Assembly: GCF_003097535.1 (NCBI RefSeq)
Contig: NZ_CP029187.1
Coordinates: 1,302,001 to 1,366,000 of the forward strand
DNA: 64,000 nucleotides
DNA from: Flavobacterium pallidum
Lineage (GTDB): Bacteria; Bacteroidota; Bacteroidia; Flavobacteriales; Flavobacteriaceae
Direction of reading: 5' to 3'
The stretch's first letter is position 1. Every line of letters begins with the position of its first letter. Below are positions 44,611 to 54,176 of this stretch, piece after piece. The notes beneath the pieces are model-generated. The model saw only the letters and a program-made list of their open reading frames with translations. It was not told the DNA's origin and ran no database searches. Made by a program: the position numbers and the translations under genes.

Positions 44611-46014
44611 ATGTCGTCTCACTACGAAGCACCCATTAGGAAACCTTTAGTCATAGGTGATAAAACTTATCACGATGTAACAGTTGATGTAGCCGCACCG
44701 GTTGAAGGCAAAGCGAATAAACAATGGTGGGTGGTTTTTTCCATCGCATTGGCCGCTTTCCTTTGGGGAATAGGATGCATCACTTATACCATCTCGACAG
44801 GTATCGGGGTATGGGGATTAAACAGAACTGTAAACTGGGCCTGGGATATTACCAACTTCGTTTGGTGGGTAGGTATCGGACACGCGGGAACGCTGATTTC
44901 TGCGGTGCTGTTACTTTTCCGTCAGAAATGGAGAATGGCGATAAACCGTTCTGCGGAAGCGATGACCATCTTCTCAGTAGTGCAGGCTGGTTTGTTTCCG
45001 ATCATCCACATGGGCCGTCCATGGTTGGCATACTGGGTACTTCCGATTCCTAACCAATTCGGATCACTTTGGGTAAACTTCAACTCTCCGTTGCTTTGGG
45101 ACGTATTTGCAATCTCCACCTATTTATCTGTATCATTGGTGTTCTGGTGGACAGGTTTATTGCCGGATTTTGCAATGATCAGGGACAGGGCCGTAACGCC
45201 ATTCACCAAAAGAATATACAGCATCATCAGTTTCGGATGGAGCGGACGTGCCAAAGACTGGCAGCGTTTTGAGGAGGTTTCCCTCGTATTGGCAGGTTTG
45301 GCAACACCACTTGTACTTTCAGTGCACACCATCGTATCCTTTGACTTTGCTACCTCAGTAATCCCAGGTTGGCATACGACCATCTTCCCTCCGTATTTCG
45401 TTGCGGGTGCGGTATTCTCAGGATTTGCGATGGTAAATACACTCCTTATCATTATGAGGAAAGTATCTCACCTTGAAGCATATATTACCATACAACATAT
45501 CGAATTGATGAACATCATCATCATGATTACAGGATCGATAGTAGGTGTGGCGTATATTACCGAATTATTCGTGGCCTGGTATTCAGGAGTAGAATACGAA
45601 CAATATGCGTTCCTCAACCGCGCTACCGGACCTTACTGGTGGGCATACTGGTCGATGATGACGTGTAATGTATTCTCTCCACAGTTCATGTGGTTCAAGA
45701 AATTGCGTACGAGCATTATGTTCTCTTTTGTAATTTCTATTGTAGTAAATATCGGTATGTGGTTCGAAAGGTTTGTAATCATTGTGACTTCGCTTCACAG
45801 GGATTACCTGCCGTCATCATGGACAATGTTCCAGCCTACGTTTGTAGATATCGGGATATTCATCGGGACAATCGGTTTCTTCTTCGTGTTATTCCTCCTT
45901 TACGCAAGGGCTTTCCCTGTAATCGCGCAGGCAGAGGTTAAAACGATCCTGAAAACATCCGGAGACAATTATAAAAGATTAAGAGAAGCAAATAAAGATT
46001 CACACCATGAGTAG
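44611..46014 (+). CDS. actC: Alternative complex III subunit ActC, NrfD-like membrane subunit
   Basis: The 467-residue protein has about ten membrane helices of the NrfD/PsrC type and forms the menaquinol-binding site next to ActB. Conserved-looking segments include WVGIGHAGTLISAVL and SVHTIVSFDFATSVIPGWH. Its end overlaps actD by 8 bases. Confidence 0.95.
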   Translation: MSSHYEAPIRKPLVIGDKTYHDVTVDVAAPVEGKANKQWWVVFSIALAAFLWGIGCITYTISTGIGVWGLNRTVNWAWDITNFVWWVGIGHAGTLISAVLLLFRQKWRMAINRSAEAMTIFSVVQAGLFPIIHMGRPWLAYWVLPIPNQFGSLWVNFNSPLLWDVFAISTYLSVSLVFWWTGLLPDFAMIRDRAVTPFTKRIYSIISFGWSGRAKDWQRFEEVSLVLAGLATPLVLSVHTIVSFDFATSVIPGWHTTIFPPYFVAGAVFSGFAMVNTLLIIMRKVSHLEAYITIQHIELMNIIIMITGSIVGVAYITELFVAWYSGVEYEQYAFLNRATGPYWWAYWSMMTCNVFSPQFMWFKKLRTSIMFSFVISIVVNIGMWFERFVIIVTSLHRDYLPSSWTMFQPTFVDIGIFIGTIGFFFVLFLLYARAFPVIAQAEVKTILKTSGDNYKRLREANKDSHHE

Positions 46015-46534
46015 TAATAAAGTTATTTACGCTATTTACAATGATGATGACGTGCTGATGGACGCCGTGAAGAAAACACGTGCAGCCCACCATCACATCG
46101 AAGAAGTTTTCACGCCGTTTCCGGTGCACGGATTGGATAAGGCTATGGGAATAGCACCAACAAGGTTAGCGATTTGTGCCTTTATTTATGGTTTGTGCGG
46201 ACTGTCATTCGCTACCTGGATGATGAATAATATCATGATTTCAGACTGGCCTCAGGACATCGGGGGCAAGCCAAGTTTCAGCTACATCCAGAACATGCCG
46301 GCTTTCGTACCGGTAATGTTTGAGATGACCGTATTTTTCGCAGCCCACCTTATGGTAATCACTTTTTACATGAGAAGCAGGTTGTGGCCTTTCAAAGAAG
46401 CTGAAAATCCTGATGTAAGGACCACCGATGACCATTTCCTGATGGAAGTGGCTGTAAAAGGAAACGAGGATGATATGGTCGCCTTCTTCCAGAATACAGG
46501 TGCAGTTGAAGTTAAAGTAATTGAAAAACATTAA
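46007..46534 (+). CDS. actD: Alternative complex III subunit ActD (DUF3341)
   Basis: A 175-residue protein with a cytoplasmic N-terminal domain (VIYAIYNDDDVLMDAVKKT) and two membrane helices (about 48-70 and 95-118), matching DUF3341. It is a structural subunit without cofactor. Start ATG lies inside the actC stop region, implying coupled translation. Confidence 0.94.
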   Translation: MSSNKVIYAIYNDDDVLMDAVKKTRAAHHHIEEVFTPFPVHGLDKAMGIAPTRLAICAFIYGLCGLSFATWMMNNIMISDWPQDIGGKPSFSYIQNMPAFVPVMFEMTVFFAAHLMVITFYMRSRLWPFKEAENPDVRTTDDHFLMEVAVKGNEDDMVAFFQNTGAVEVKVIEKH

Positions 46535-46542
46535 TCACAGAT

Positions 46543-47088
46543 ATGAAAACGGTAAACAAATTAGTGTTTTTATTAGCATTGTCAGCATTTGCGGTTTCCT
46601 GCCACAATAAGGAAAATCCGAATTACCAATACATGCCTAATATGTACCAGTCTGTAGGTTATGAAACCTATTCAGAATCGAATGCTTTCAGGAACGGGAA
46701 AGAAGGGCAGTTGCCTCCTGATGGAACCATTAAAAGAGGTTACGTTCCTTACGAGTATCCTAACACCACTGAAGGATATAATGCTGCCAAAGCAAACCTG
46801 AAATCACCGTTGGATTCTACTGCTGTAGACATGGATAAGGCCGGACAGCTATTCAATATTTATTGTGCCATTTGCCACGGCGAAAAAGGCGATGGAAAAG
46901 GGAATCTTTCCAAAAGGGAGAAATTCCTTGGTGTTCCAAGCTATAAAGACAGGGTAATCACCGAAGGCAGTGTCTTCCATGTGGAAACTTTCGGTCTTAA
47001 CGCCATGGGATCTTATGCCAACCAGCTTGATACACACGAGCGTTGGATGGTAGCTGCTTATGTAATGAAGCTGAAAAGCGAACTTTAA
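46543..47088 (+). CDS. actE: Alternative complex III subunit ActE, monohaem lipoprotein
   Basis: The 181-residue cytochrome c starts with a lipoprotein signal peptide (lipobox FAVSC, Cys20) and has one haem site CAICH (Cys108 to His112) followed by GEKGDGKGNLS. A Met near the end (MGSY or VMKL region) may be the axial ligand. It lies on the periplasmic side and probably passes electrons toward the oxidase. Confidence 0.94.
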   Translation: MKTVNKLVFLLALSAFAVSCHNKENPNYQYMPNMYQSVGYETYSESNAFRNGKEGQLPPDGTIKRGYVPYEYPNTTEGYNAAKANLKSPLDSTAVDMDKAGQLFNIYCAICHGEKGDGKGNLSKREKFLGVPSYKDRVITEGSVFHVETFGLNAMGSYANQLDTHERWMVAAYVMKLKSEL

Positions 47089-47116
47089 AATTGTATAACA
47101 CACTGATTTACTAGAT

Positions 47117-48658
47117 ATGTACACATTTTCAAGCAAATTAAAAACACTTTCGATTGTCCTGATGATTCTTGGAATCCTCGGAATAGGATATGGTTTTTTA
47201 AATGCACCAAAAAATACGGCAGACGTAGAAAAGATTCTTAAGGATGAAGAAGCACATCATGGTGGCGGACACCACGAAGCTGCCGCTGAATCTACTCATG
47301 AAATGCCTAAAGTACTTTCTGCTGAAGAACATCATGCAGCCGCACAGCATGAAGAAGCTACTCATGAAGTAGCTGAAGCAGCAAAGGACACTGCATCTGT
47401 GAAATTGTTGGATACCATATCAGTTGATTCGACTAAAGTTGCTGTAGCTCCAGTTGAAGAAGAACATCATGCTGAAGCTAAGACCGCACACGCTGAAGAA
47501 CACCATCTTACAGCTGCTGAAGAAAAGGCGCACCATGAAGAACATGTAAACCACGTGCTTCATCAATTGCAAAACAAACCATGGTCTGCTTTATATGTAG
47601 CCTGTATTTTTGTAATGTTGATTTCATTGGGTGCTTTGGCATTCTACGCTATTCAACAAGTAGCACAAGCAGGCTGGTCTCCGGTGTTGTTCCGTGTAAT
47701 GCAGGGAATTACAGCTTATCTTCCTGTAGGATCGGTTATTTTCTTCGTACTATTGGTTTTATGCGGATTGCATTACAATCACATATTTGTATGGATGGCT
47801 GATGGCGTTACTGAAAAAGGACACGAAAACTATGATAAACTCGTAGCGGCAAAATCAGGTTACCTGAATTTTCCATTCTGGATTATCCGTGCGGCGATAT
47901 TCTTAATCGGGTGGAATCTATACCGTTATTTCTCAAGAAAAAACTGCCTTGCACAGGACGAGTCTTCAGACAACTCTTTCTACAAAAAGAATTTCAACAT
48001 ATCAGCGATGTTCCTTGTATTTTTCATCGTTACCGAATCAATCATGTCATGGGACTGGATTATGTCTGTTGATCCCCACTGGTTCAGTACCTTATTCGGA
48101 TGGTATGTATTTGCTAGCTTCTTCGTAAGCGGCATCACCACCATTGCTTTGGTAACATTATATCTTAAATCTAAAGGCTATCTGGAGCATGTCAATAACA
48201 GCCACATCCATGATCTTGCAAAATTCATGTTCGGTATCAGTGTATTCTGGACCTACTTATGGTTCTCACAATTTATGTTGATCTGGTATGCTGATATTCC
48301 TGAGGAGGTTACTTATTTCTGGACAAGGATTGAATTGTATAACCTTCCTTTCTTCGGGGCTGTCGTAATGAACTTCGTTTTCCCGATCCTGATCCTGATC
48401 AATTCAGATTTCAAACGCCTTACATGGATTGTTGTAATGGCTGGTATCGTAATTCTTTTCGGTCACTATGTAGATTTCTTCAATATGATTATGCCGGGAA
48501 CCGTAGGAGACCGCTGGTTCATAGGTATTCCTGAAATCGGATCATTGTGCTTCTTCATCGGATTGTTCTTATTGGTGGTATTTACGGCGCTTACAAAAGC
48601 ACCATTATTGCCAAAACGCAATCCTTTCATCGAAGAAAGCAAACATTTTCATTATTAA
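47117..48658 (+). CDS. actF: Alternative complex III subunit ActF with His/Glu/Ala-rich insertion
   Basis: ActF is the second NrfD-like membrane subunit, paralogous to ActC. The 513-residue protein has a first helix (about 10-28), then a low-complexity segment at about 38-155 containing roughly nineteen His with Glu and Ala (HHGGGHHEAAAE, AEEHHAAAQHEE), then about nine more helices. The insert is longer than the short loop expected at this place. Its role may be metal binding or contact with other subunits; neither is shown. Confidence 0.93.
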   Translation: MYTFSSKLKTLSIVLMILGILGIGYGFLNAPKNTADVEKILKDEEAHHGGGHHEAAAESTHEMPKVLSAEEHHAAAQHEEATHEVAEAAKDTASVKLLDTISVDSTKVAVAPVEEEHHAEAKTAHAEEHHLTAAEEKAHHEEHVNHVLHQLQNKPWSALYVACIFVMLISLGALAFYAIQQVAQAGWSPVLFRVMQGITAYLPVGSVIFFVLLVLCGLHYNHIFVWMADGVTEKGHENYDKLVAAKSGYLNFPFWIIRAAIFLIGWNLYRYFSRKNCLAQDESSDNSFYKKNFNISAMFLVFFIVTESIMSWDWIMSVDPHWFSTLFGWYVFASFFVSGITTIALVTLYLKSKGYLEHVNNSHIHDLAKFMFGISVFWTYLWFSQFMLIWYADIPEEVTYFWTRIELYNLPFFGAVVMNFVFPILILINSDFKRLTWIVVMAGIVILFGHYVDFFNMIMPGTVGDRWFIGIPEIGSLCFFIGLFLLVVFTALTKAPLLPKRNPFIEESKHFHY

Positions 48659-48676
48659 TATTTAAAGTACAAACAG

Positions 48677-49840
48677 ATGACAAGTTGGTTAGTAATTATT
48701 GTTTTAGTTCTATTATCGATTGCCGTTTGGCAGCTGACTAAAATATTTGATTTAACTCAGGTCGGAGGTCAGGCCAATAAAACCCAGGTTGCCGATGATA
48801 AGGATAACAACGTTCAGGGCTACTTAATGTTTGGCTTTTTGGCATTCATTTATATTTTCACCATCTATGGGTTATTAAAGTGGGGACACTTTGTATTGAG
48901 CAATCCTGCTTCTGAGCACGGAAAGGAAATCGACAGGCTGATGAACATCACCTGGGTACTGATTTTTATCGTCCAAGCCGTTACTCAGGTTTTATTGCAC
49001 TATTTTGCCTTTAAATACAGAGGGAAAAAAGATCAGAAAGCACTCTATTTTGCTGACAATAGCAGATTGGAAGTTATCTGGAGCGTCATTCCTGCAGTAG
49101 TTCTCGCCGGTTTAATCCTTTACGGACTTTATGCCTGGACAAATATCATGTTTGTCAATGAGAAGACTGAAAAAGTAATGGTAGTAGAATTATACGCCAA
49201 GCAATTCCAATGGGAAGCAAGATATTCAGGTGCTGATAACGTACTTGGAAAAGCAAATGTAAGATATATCGAGGGTGTAAACACCTTAGGAGTTGACATG
49301 GACGACCCTAATGCGCAGGATGACAAAACCGCAACCGGCGAGCTTCACTTGCCAAAAGGGGTGAAAGTATTGTTCAAATTCCGTTCTCAGGATGTATTGC
49401 ACTCGGCCTATTTCCCACACTTCCGCGCCCAAATGAACTGTGTGCCGGGAATGGTAACACAATTCGCCTTCACGCCAACAATCACTACCGTAGAGATGCG
49501 TGCCGATGGCGATATGATCAAGAAAGTGGAACACATCAACAAACTGAGGTCAGACAAAAGCAAAAAGCTAGTCGCTGAAGGCAAGGCTGCTTTAGATCCT
49601 TATGTGTTTGATTACCTGCTGCTGTGCAATAAGATTTGCGGACCTTCACACTACAACATGCAAATGAAGGTGGTGATTGATGAGCCGCAGGATTTCAAAA
49701 AGTGGATTGACAGCCAAAAGACTTTAGCACAAGCTGTAAAAGAAGACAAGGCTTCAAAAGAGGCTCCGGCTGAAGCTCCAAAAGCTACTCCGGCTGCTGC
49801 AGATACGACTAAAGTTGTCGCTCAATTAGTTAAAAAATAG
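48677..49840 (+). CDS. coxB: Cytochrome c oxidase subunit II
   Basis: The 387-residue protein accepts electrons at the binuclear CuA centre. It has three helices near 1-25, 55-80 and 95-170 and then the periplasmic cupredoxin domain with the CuA ligands: His in VLHSAYFPHF and the group CNKICGPSHYNM (Cys, Cys, His, Met). No haem c domain follows, so it is an aa3-type subunit rather than caa3. The C-terminus is Ala/Lys/Pro-rich. Confidence 0.95.
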   Translation: MTSWLVIIVLVLLSIAVWQLTKIFDLTQVGGQANKTQVADDKDNNVQGYLMFGFLAFIYIFTIYGLLKWGHFVLSNPASEHGKEIDRLMNITWVLIFIVQAVTQVLLHYFAFKYRGKKDQKALYFADNSRLEVIWSVIPAVVLAGLILYGLYAWTNIMFVNEKTEKVMVVELYAKQFQWEARYSGADNVLGKANVRYIEGVNTLGVDMDDPNAQDDKTATGELHLPKGVKVLFKFRSQDVLHSAYFPHFRAQMNCVPGMVTQFAFTPTITTVEMRADGDMIKKVEHINKLRSDKSKKLVAEGKAALDPYVFDYLLLCNKICGPSHYNMQMKVVIDEPQDFKKWIDSQKTLAQAVKEDKASKEAPAEAPKATPAAADTTKVVAQLVKK

Positions 49841-49868
49841 ACTCTTTTAAATAAAAATTAAAGTACAT

Positions 49869-51671
49869 ATGTCAGCAATAGCTCACGATCACGGACACGA
49901 TGACCACGCTCATGACGAGCACCACCATAAGGATACATTTATCACTAAATATATCTTTAGCATAGATCATAAAATGATCGCCAAGCAATACCTGCTTACG
50001 GGTATTATTATGGGTGTTATCGGTGTGGGTATGTCAATGCTCTTCAGGATGCAGTTGGCGTGGCCGGAAGAATCATTCAAGATTTTTAATTTTCTTTTAG
50101 GAGATAAGTTTGCTCCAAACGGAGTAATGCGTAATGATATTTACCTTGCCCTTGTTACCATTCACGGTACTATCATGGTATTCTTTGTATTAACTGCAGC
50201 ACTTAGTGGTACCTTCAGTAACTTATTGATTCCATTACAATGTGGTGCACGTGATATGGCTTCCGGCTTCATGAATATGATCTCATACTGGTTGTTTTTC
50301 CTTTCAAGTGTTGTCATGATCAGTTCTTTGTTTGTTGAATCAGGCCCTGCATCAGCCGGATGGACAATTTATCCACCCCTCAGCGCACTGCCACAGGCTA
50401 TACCGGGCTCAGGAACAGGTATGACTTTATGGTTGGTTTCTATGGCTATCTTCATTGCGTCATCATTGATGGGTTCATTGAATTACGTTGTTACAGTAAT
50501 CAACTTAAGGACAAAAGGAATGAGCATGACAAGATTGCCTTTGACAATCTGGGCGTTTTTCATCACCGCGGTTATCGGTATCGTATCGTTCCCTGTTCTT
50601 CTTTCTGCAGCTTTATTGTTGATTATGGACAGAAGTTTCGGAACATCGTTCTTCCTGTCTGATATCTACATCGCTGGAGAAGTTTTACACTATCAGGGCG
50701 GTTCGCCGGTATTGTTCGAGCACCTTTTCTGGTTCCTGGGCCACCCGGAGGTTTACATCGTATTGCTACCTGCATTGGGTATCACTTCTGAGATTATAGC
50801 AACCAACTCACGTAAACCGATCTTCGGTTACCGTGCAATGATTGCTTCTATCCTTGCCATTGCCTTCTTATCAACCATTGTTTGGGGGCACCACATGTTC
50901 CTTTCAGGAATGAACCCGTTCCTTGGATCTGTATTTACATTTACAACATTATTGATTGCAATCCCTTCTGCGGTAAAAGCATTCAACTATATCACAACCT
51001 TATGGAAAGGTAACCTGCAGCTGAACCCTGCGATGCTTTTCTCTATCGGGTTGGTGTCAACTTTTATTACCGGTGGTCTTACGGGGATTATCCTTGGAGA
51101 CAGTACGCTTGATATCAACGTACATGATACGTATTTCGTTGTAGCGCACTTTCACCTGGTAATGGGTATCTCCGCACTTTACGGAATGTTTGCCGGGATC
51201 TACCATTGGTACCCGAAAATGTTCAAACGCATGCTGAATAAGAACTTAGGTTACATCCACTTCTGGGTCACTGCGGTTTGTGCTTATGGCGTTTTCTTCC
51301 CAATGCACTTCATCGGGATGGCCGGATTGCCAAGGCGTTATTACACCAACACAAACTTCCCATTGTTCGATGACCTTCAGGATGTAAACGTTTTGATTAC
51401 AACATTCGCATTGGTGGGAGGAGCTTTCCAGTTGGTATTCCTTTTCAACTTCTTTTACAGTATTTTCTATGGTAAAAAAGCAGTTCAGAATCCATGGAGG
51501 TCTAACACTTTAGAGTGGACTGCCCCAATCGAACACATCCACGGTAACTGGGACGGACCAATCCCTGAAGTACACAGGTGGCCATATGACTACAGCAAGC
51601 CAGGCCATGAGGAAGACTTTATCCCTCAAACCGTGCCGATGATGCCGGGCGAAGAAGAACTTCATCACTAA
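49869..51671 (+). CDS. coxA: Cytochrome c oxidase subunit I
   Basis: The catalytic haem-copper subunit reduces O2 and pumps protons. The 600-residue protein has twelve main helices; haem and CuB ligands are seen in HGTIMVFF, GHPEVYIVLLP (His and Tyr of the cross-link), WGHHMF (CuB His pair) and VVAHFHLVMG (haem ligands). The first 22 residues hold eight His with Asp. No subunit III gene follows; a terminator closes the operon. Confidence 0.97.
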   Translation: MSAIAHDHGHDDHAHDEHHHKDTFITKYIFSIDHKMIAKQYLLTGIIMGVIGVGMSMLFRMQLAWPEESFKIFNFLLGDKFAPNGVMRNDIYLALVTIHGTIMVFFVLTAALSGTFSNLLIPLQCGARDMASGFMNMISYWLFFLSSVVMISSLFVESGPASAGWTIYPPLSALPQAIPGSGTGMTLWLVSMAIFIASSLMGSLNYVVTVINLRTKGMSMTRLPLTIWAFFITAVIGIVSFPVLLSAALLLIMDRSFGTSFFLSDIYIAGEVLHYQGGSPVLFEHLFWFLGHPEVYIVLLPALGITSEIIATNSRKPIFGYRAMIASILAIAFLSTIVWGHHMFLSGMNPFLGSVFTFTTLLIAIPSAVKAFNYITTLWKGNLQLNPAMLFSIGLVSTFITGGLTGIILGDSTLDINVHDTYFVVAHFHLVMGISALYGMFAGIYHWYPKMFKRMLNKNLGYIHFWVTAVCAYGVFFPMHFIGMAGLPRRYYTNTNFPLFDDLQDVNVLITTFALVGGAFQLVFLFNFFYSIFYGKKAVQNPWRSNTLEWTAPIEHIHGNWDGPIPEVHRWPYDYSKPGHEEDFIPQTVPMMPGEEELHH

Positions 51672-51675
51672 GATA

Positions 51676-51711
51676 AACAGAAAGCCTTCCTGCAACGGAG
51701 GGCTTTTTTGT
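51676..51711 (+). terminator. Intrinsic terminator of the act-cox operon
   Basis: AAAGCCTTC, loop CTGCAACG, GAGGGCTTTTTT: stem plus T run directly after the coxA stop. Confidence 0.9.
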
Positions 51712-51754
51712 TTTCGGATTTTTTAATTTCTATATTTATGCAAAATATTTCATC

Positions 51755-51988
51755 ATGGAAAATACTAAGGAATATTCAAACGGAGAAGTAACCATTGTCT
51801 GGAAGCCTGAAATTTGTATCCATTCCGGGATTTGCGCACGCGGACTGCCCTCAGTTTTCAAACCAAAAGAAAAACCCTGGATAAATCAACATGGCGCTCC
51901 CACCCAGGATATTACGGACCGCATCGACAAATGTCCTTCCAAAGCACTTTCCTATTATATGAACGATAAACCACAAGCCAATGGATGA
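51755..51988 (+). CDS. YjdI-like small Fe-S protein
   Basis: The 77-residue protein matches the YjdI family (divergent 4Fe-4S mono-cluster domain). It has CIHSGIC (Cys21, Cys27, with His23) and IDKCP (Cys60), only three Cys in all. With a conserved His, a 3-Cys-1-His cluster is possible. It overlaps the acetyltransferase gene by 8 bases, the same pair as yjdI-yjdJ in E. coli. Role unknown. Confidence 0.88.
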   Translation: MENTKEYSNGEVTIVWKPEICIHSGICARGLPSVFKPKEKPWINQHGAPTQDITDRIDKCPSKALSYYMNDKPQANG

Positions 51989-52271
51989 TTTCAGCCTCAA
52001 CGAAGAAAAGAAACGTTTTGAACTAAAAGCAGAAGGGCACACCGCTTTTATAGAATACATCCTGACCAACGACAACACCATGTTCCTTACCCACACCGAA
52101 GTGCCGACCGCTTTGGAAGGAAAGGGTGTCGGCAGCCGGATTGTAGAAAAAGCATTGCAATACATTGCTGATCACGATTACAAACTCGCGCCACTCTGCC
52201 CTTTTGTAGCAAAATACCTCACCCGCCATACCGATTGGAAGTCGTTGCTGGCTCCCGGCTATAACGTCTGA
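51981..52271 (+). CDS. GNAT-type N-acetyltransferase, YjdJ-like
   Basis: The 96-residue protein is a minimal GNAT fold (Acetyltransf_CG, PF14542): strand motif [20 protein letters not shown], acetyl-CoA loop [14 protein letters not shown] and CPFVAKYL near the end. It is translated with the YjdI-like protein. Substrate unknown. Confidence 0.9.
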   Translation: MDDFSLNEEKKRFELKAEGHTAFIEYILTNDNTMFLTHTEVPTALEGKGVGSRIVEKALQYIADHDYKLAPLCPFVAKYLTRHTDWKSLLAPGYNV

Positions 52272-52300
52272 TTTATCCTGCGAGTTGTTCGGTTAATAAT

Positions 52301-52308
52301 TATATTTG
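52301..52308 (+). promoter_or_regulatory. -7 box next to the ruvB start codon
   Basis: TATATTTG, exact TAnnTTTG, ends only 4 bases before the ruvB ATG at 52313. A TTG lies 13 bases upstream of the box, which is short. If used, the mRNA would have almost no leader. Confidence 0.5.
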
Positions 52309-52312
52309 TGCC

Positions 52313-53335
52313 ATGAATGAGAACCTGAATCCGACCAACAAGCATTTCAACAACGAGGAACTTGATCTTGAAAAGAAATTGCGCCCACTGGCTTTTGACG
52401 ATTTTTCAGGCCAGGACCAGGTGCTTGACAATTTAAAAGTATTTGTCGAGGCAGCCAACCAACGCAATGAAGCTTTGGACCATACGTTGTTTCATGGCCC
52501 TCCGGGATTGGGGAAAACCACTTTGGCAAACATCCTTGCCAACGAGTTGGGTGTCGGGATTAAAATCACTTCCGGCCCGGTTTTAGATAAACCTGGTGAT
52601 CTTGCGGGATTGCTTACGAATTTAGAAGAGCGCGACGTTTTATTCATTGATGAAATCCATCGTTTAAGCCCCATCGTGGAAGAATATTTGTATTCTGCAA
52701 TGGAGGATTTCAAGATTGATATCATGATTGAATCCGGCCCGAATGCCAGAAGCGTACAAATCGGGTTGAATCCATTCACACTTGTCGGTGCGACCACACG
52801 CTCCGGATTATTGACCGCGCCGATGCGTGCCCGTTTCGGCATACAAAGTCGGCTGCAATATTATACGACCGAATTGCTTACCACCATCGTCCAGAGAAGT
52901 TCTGCGATCCTCAAAATGCCCATCACCATGGAAGCAGCGATTGAAATTGCGGGACGCAGCCGTGGCACGCCGCGTATTGCGAATGCCTTGCTGCGCCGCG
53001 TACGCGATTTCGCCCAAATCAAAGGCAACGGTAAAATCGATATTGAAATCGCGCGTTATTCTTTAAAAGCCCTGCACGTTGATGCGCACGGCCTTGATGA
53101 AATGGACAATAAGATCCTGAACACCATCATCGATAAATTCAAAGGCGGCCCCGTCGGATTGTCCACTTTGGCCACCGCGGTTTCCGAGAGCAGCGAAACT
53201 ATCGAAGAGGTCTACGAACCGTTCCTGATTCAGGAAGGGTTTATTATGCGTACGCCACGAGGGCGTGAAGTAACTGAGAAGGCTTATAAGCATCTGGGTA
53301 AAGTGAAGATAGGCATTCAGGGAGGCTTATTTTAA
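52313..53335 (+). CDS. ruvB: Holliday junction branch migration ATPase RuvB
   Basis: RuvB is the hexameric motor that, with RuvA, migrates Holliday junctions in recombinational repair. The 340-residue AAA+ protein has Walker [10 protein letters not shown] (62-70), Walker B LFIDEIH, sensor 1 in GATTRSG, and the C-terminal winged helix. ruvA lies 5 kb downstream on the same strand, not adjacent. Confidence 0.98.
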   Translation: MNENLNPTNKHFNNEELDLEKKLRPLAFDDFSGQDQVLDNLKVFVEAANQRNEALDHTLFHGPPGLGKTTLANILANELGVGIKITSGPVLDKPGDLAGLLTNLEERDVLFIDEIHRLSPIVEEYLYSAMEDFKIDIMIESGPNARSVQIGLNPFTLVGATTRSGLLTAPMRARFGIQSRLQYYTTELLTTIVQRSSAILKMPITMEAAIEIAGRSRGTPRIANALLRRVRDFAQIKGNGKIDIEIARYSLKALHVDAHGLDEMDNKILNTIIDKFKGGPVGLSTLATAVSESSETIEEVYEPFLIQEGFIMRTPRGREVTEKAYKHLGKVKIGIQGGLF

Positions 53336-53345
53336 TTTTAAGATT

Positions 53346-54170
53346 ATGGAAAAGATCTCGACAATTGTCTTATTTCTGGTCGTATCCATTTGCTTCGGAC
53401 AAAATAAATCCCAGGATGTCCATCTTCAATATGGGACTGATAAGCAGCAAAACCTCGACCTCTATCTTCCGGCAACCATTGATGCCAAAACCCCTGTAAT
53501 AATCCTGTTACATGGTGGTGCCTGGATGATGGGTGGCAATGAGTATACCGCAAAACATGCGGGCGACCTTCGTGACCGCGGTTTTGTCGTAGCCAATGTA
53601 GATTACCGTTATGTTAGTAAAGATGTATATTTCATTGACTTATTAACGGATATTGAAAGTGCCATGGATTATTTGTACCAGAACGCCGATAAATATCATT
53701 ACGCCAAAGCGGGTTATCATCTTGTCGGGATCAGTGCAGGCGCGCATCTCGCATTGCTTTATGGATATACGACCGTTAAAAAAGTCAAATCCATCACGGC
53801 ACTCTGCGCTCCGTCCAGGCTGGATTCCGAAGAGGCATTACGATTCATCGAAAAGAACGGATTACTTCATAACATCGAATGGCTCGCCAACGCGAGTTAT
53901 CCCGGCAAAGGCAAACCCGGCAAAGCATTTACCACTATAAGCCCCTACTCGCAAATCGAAAACATCCCGACATTACTCATCCACGGTACAAAGGACACCT
54001 TGGTGCCGTACCAGCAATCGGTCGATTTGCTTGCACTTTTACAACGAAAAAAAGTGGATTCCAGGCTCATCACTATGGAAGGAAAAAGACATGACGTGGG
54101 CATGAACCAGCAGGATTCAGAGAAAATAGTATTGGATGCCATCGTGGATTGGATAAACACACACCAGTAA
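53346..54170 (+). CDS. Secreted alpha/beta-hydrolase (carboxylesterase-like)
   Basis: The 274-residue protein has a signal peptide (MEKISTIVLFLVVSICFGQ) and an esterase fold: oxyanion motif HGGAW (56-60), nucleophile Ser130 in GISAGAH, Asp in HGTKDTLVPY and a likely catalytic His in GKRHDVG. It resembles the BD-FAE/lipase-like group. Substrate unknown, perhaps acetylated or feruloylated carbohydrate. It lies 10 bases after ruvB. Confidence 0.9.
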   Translation: MEKISTIVLFLVVSICFGQNKSQDVHLQYGTDKQQNLDLYLPATIDAKTPVIILLHGGAWMMGGNEYTAKHAGDLRDRGFVVANVDYRYVSKDVYFIDLLTDIESAMDYLYQNADKYHYAKAGYHLVGISAGAHLALLYGYTTVKKVKSITALCAPSRLDSEEALRFIEKNGLLHNIEWLANASYPGKGKPGKAFTTISPYSQIENIPTLLIHGTKDTLVPYQQSVDLLALLQRKKVDSRLITMEGKRHDVGMNQQDSEKIVLDAIVDWINTHQ

Positions 54171-54176
54171 AGCCCG

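Noticed and set aside
49869..51671. Missing cytochrome oxidase subunit III as sign of deletion
   Set aside because: The terminator directly after coxA and the normal gene order indicate an intact operon; subunit III is often encoded elsewhere in this group.
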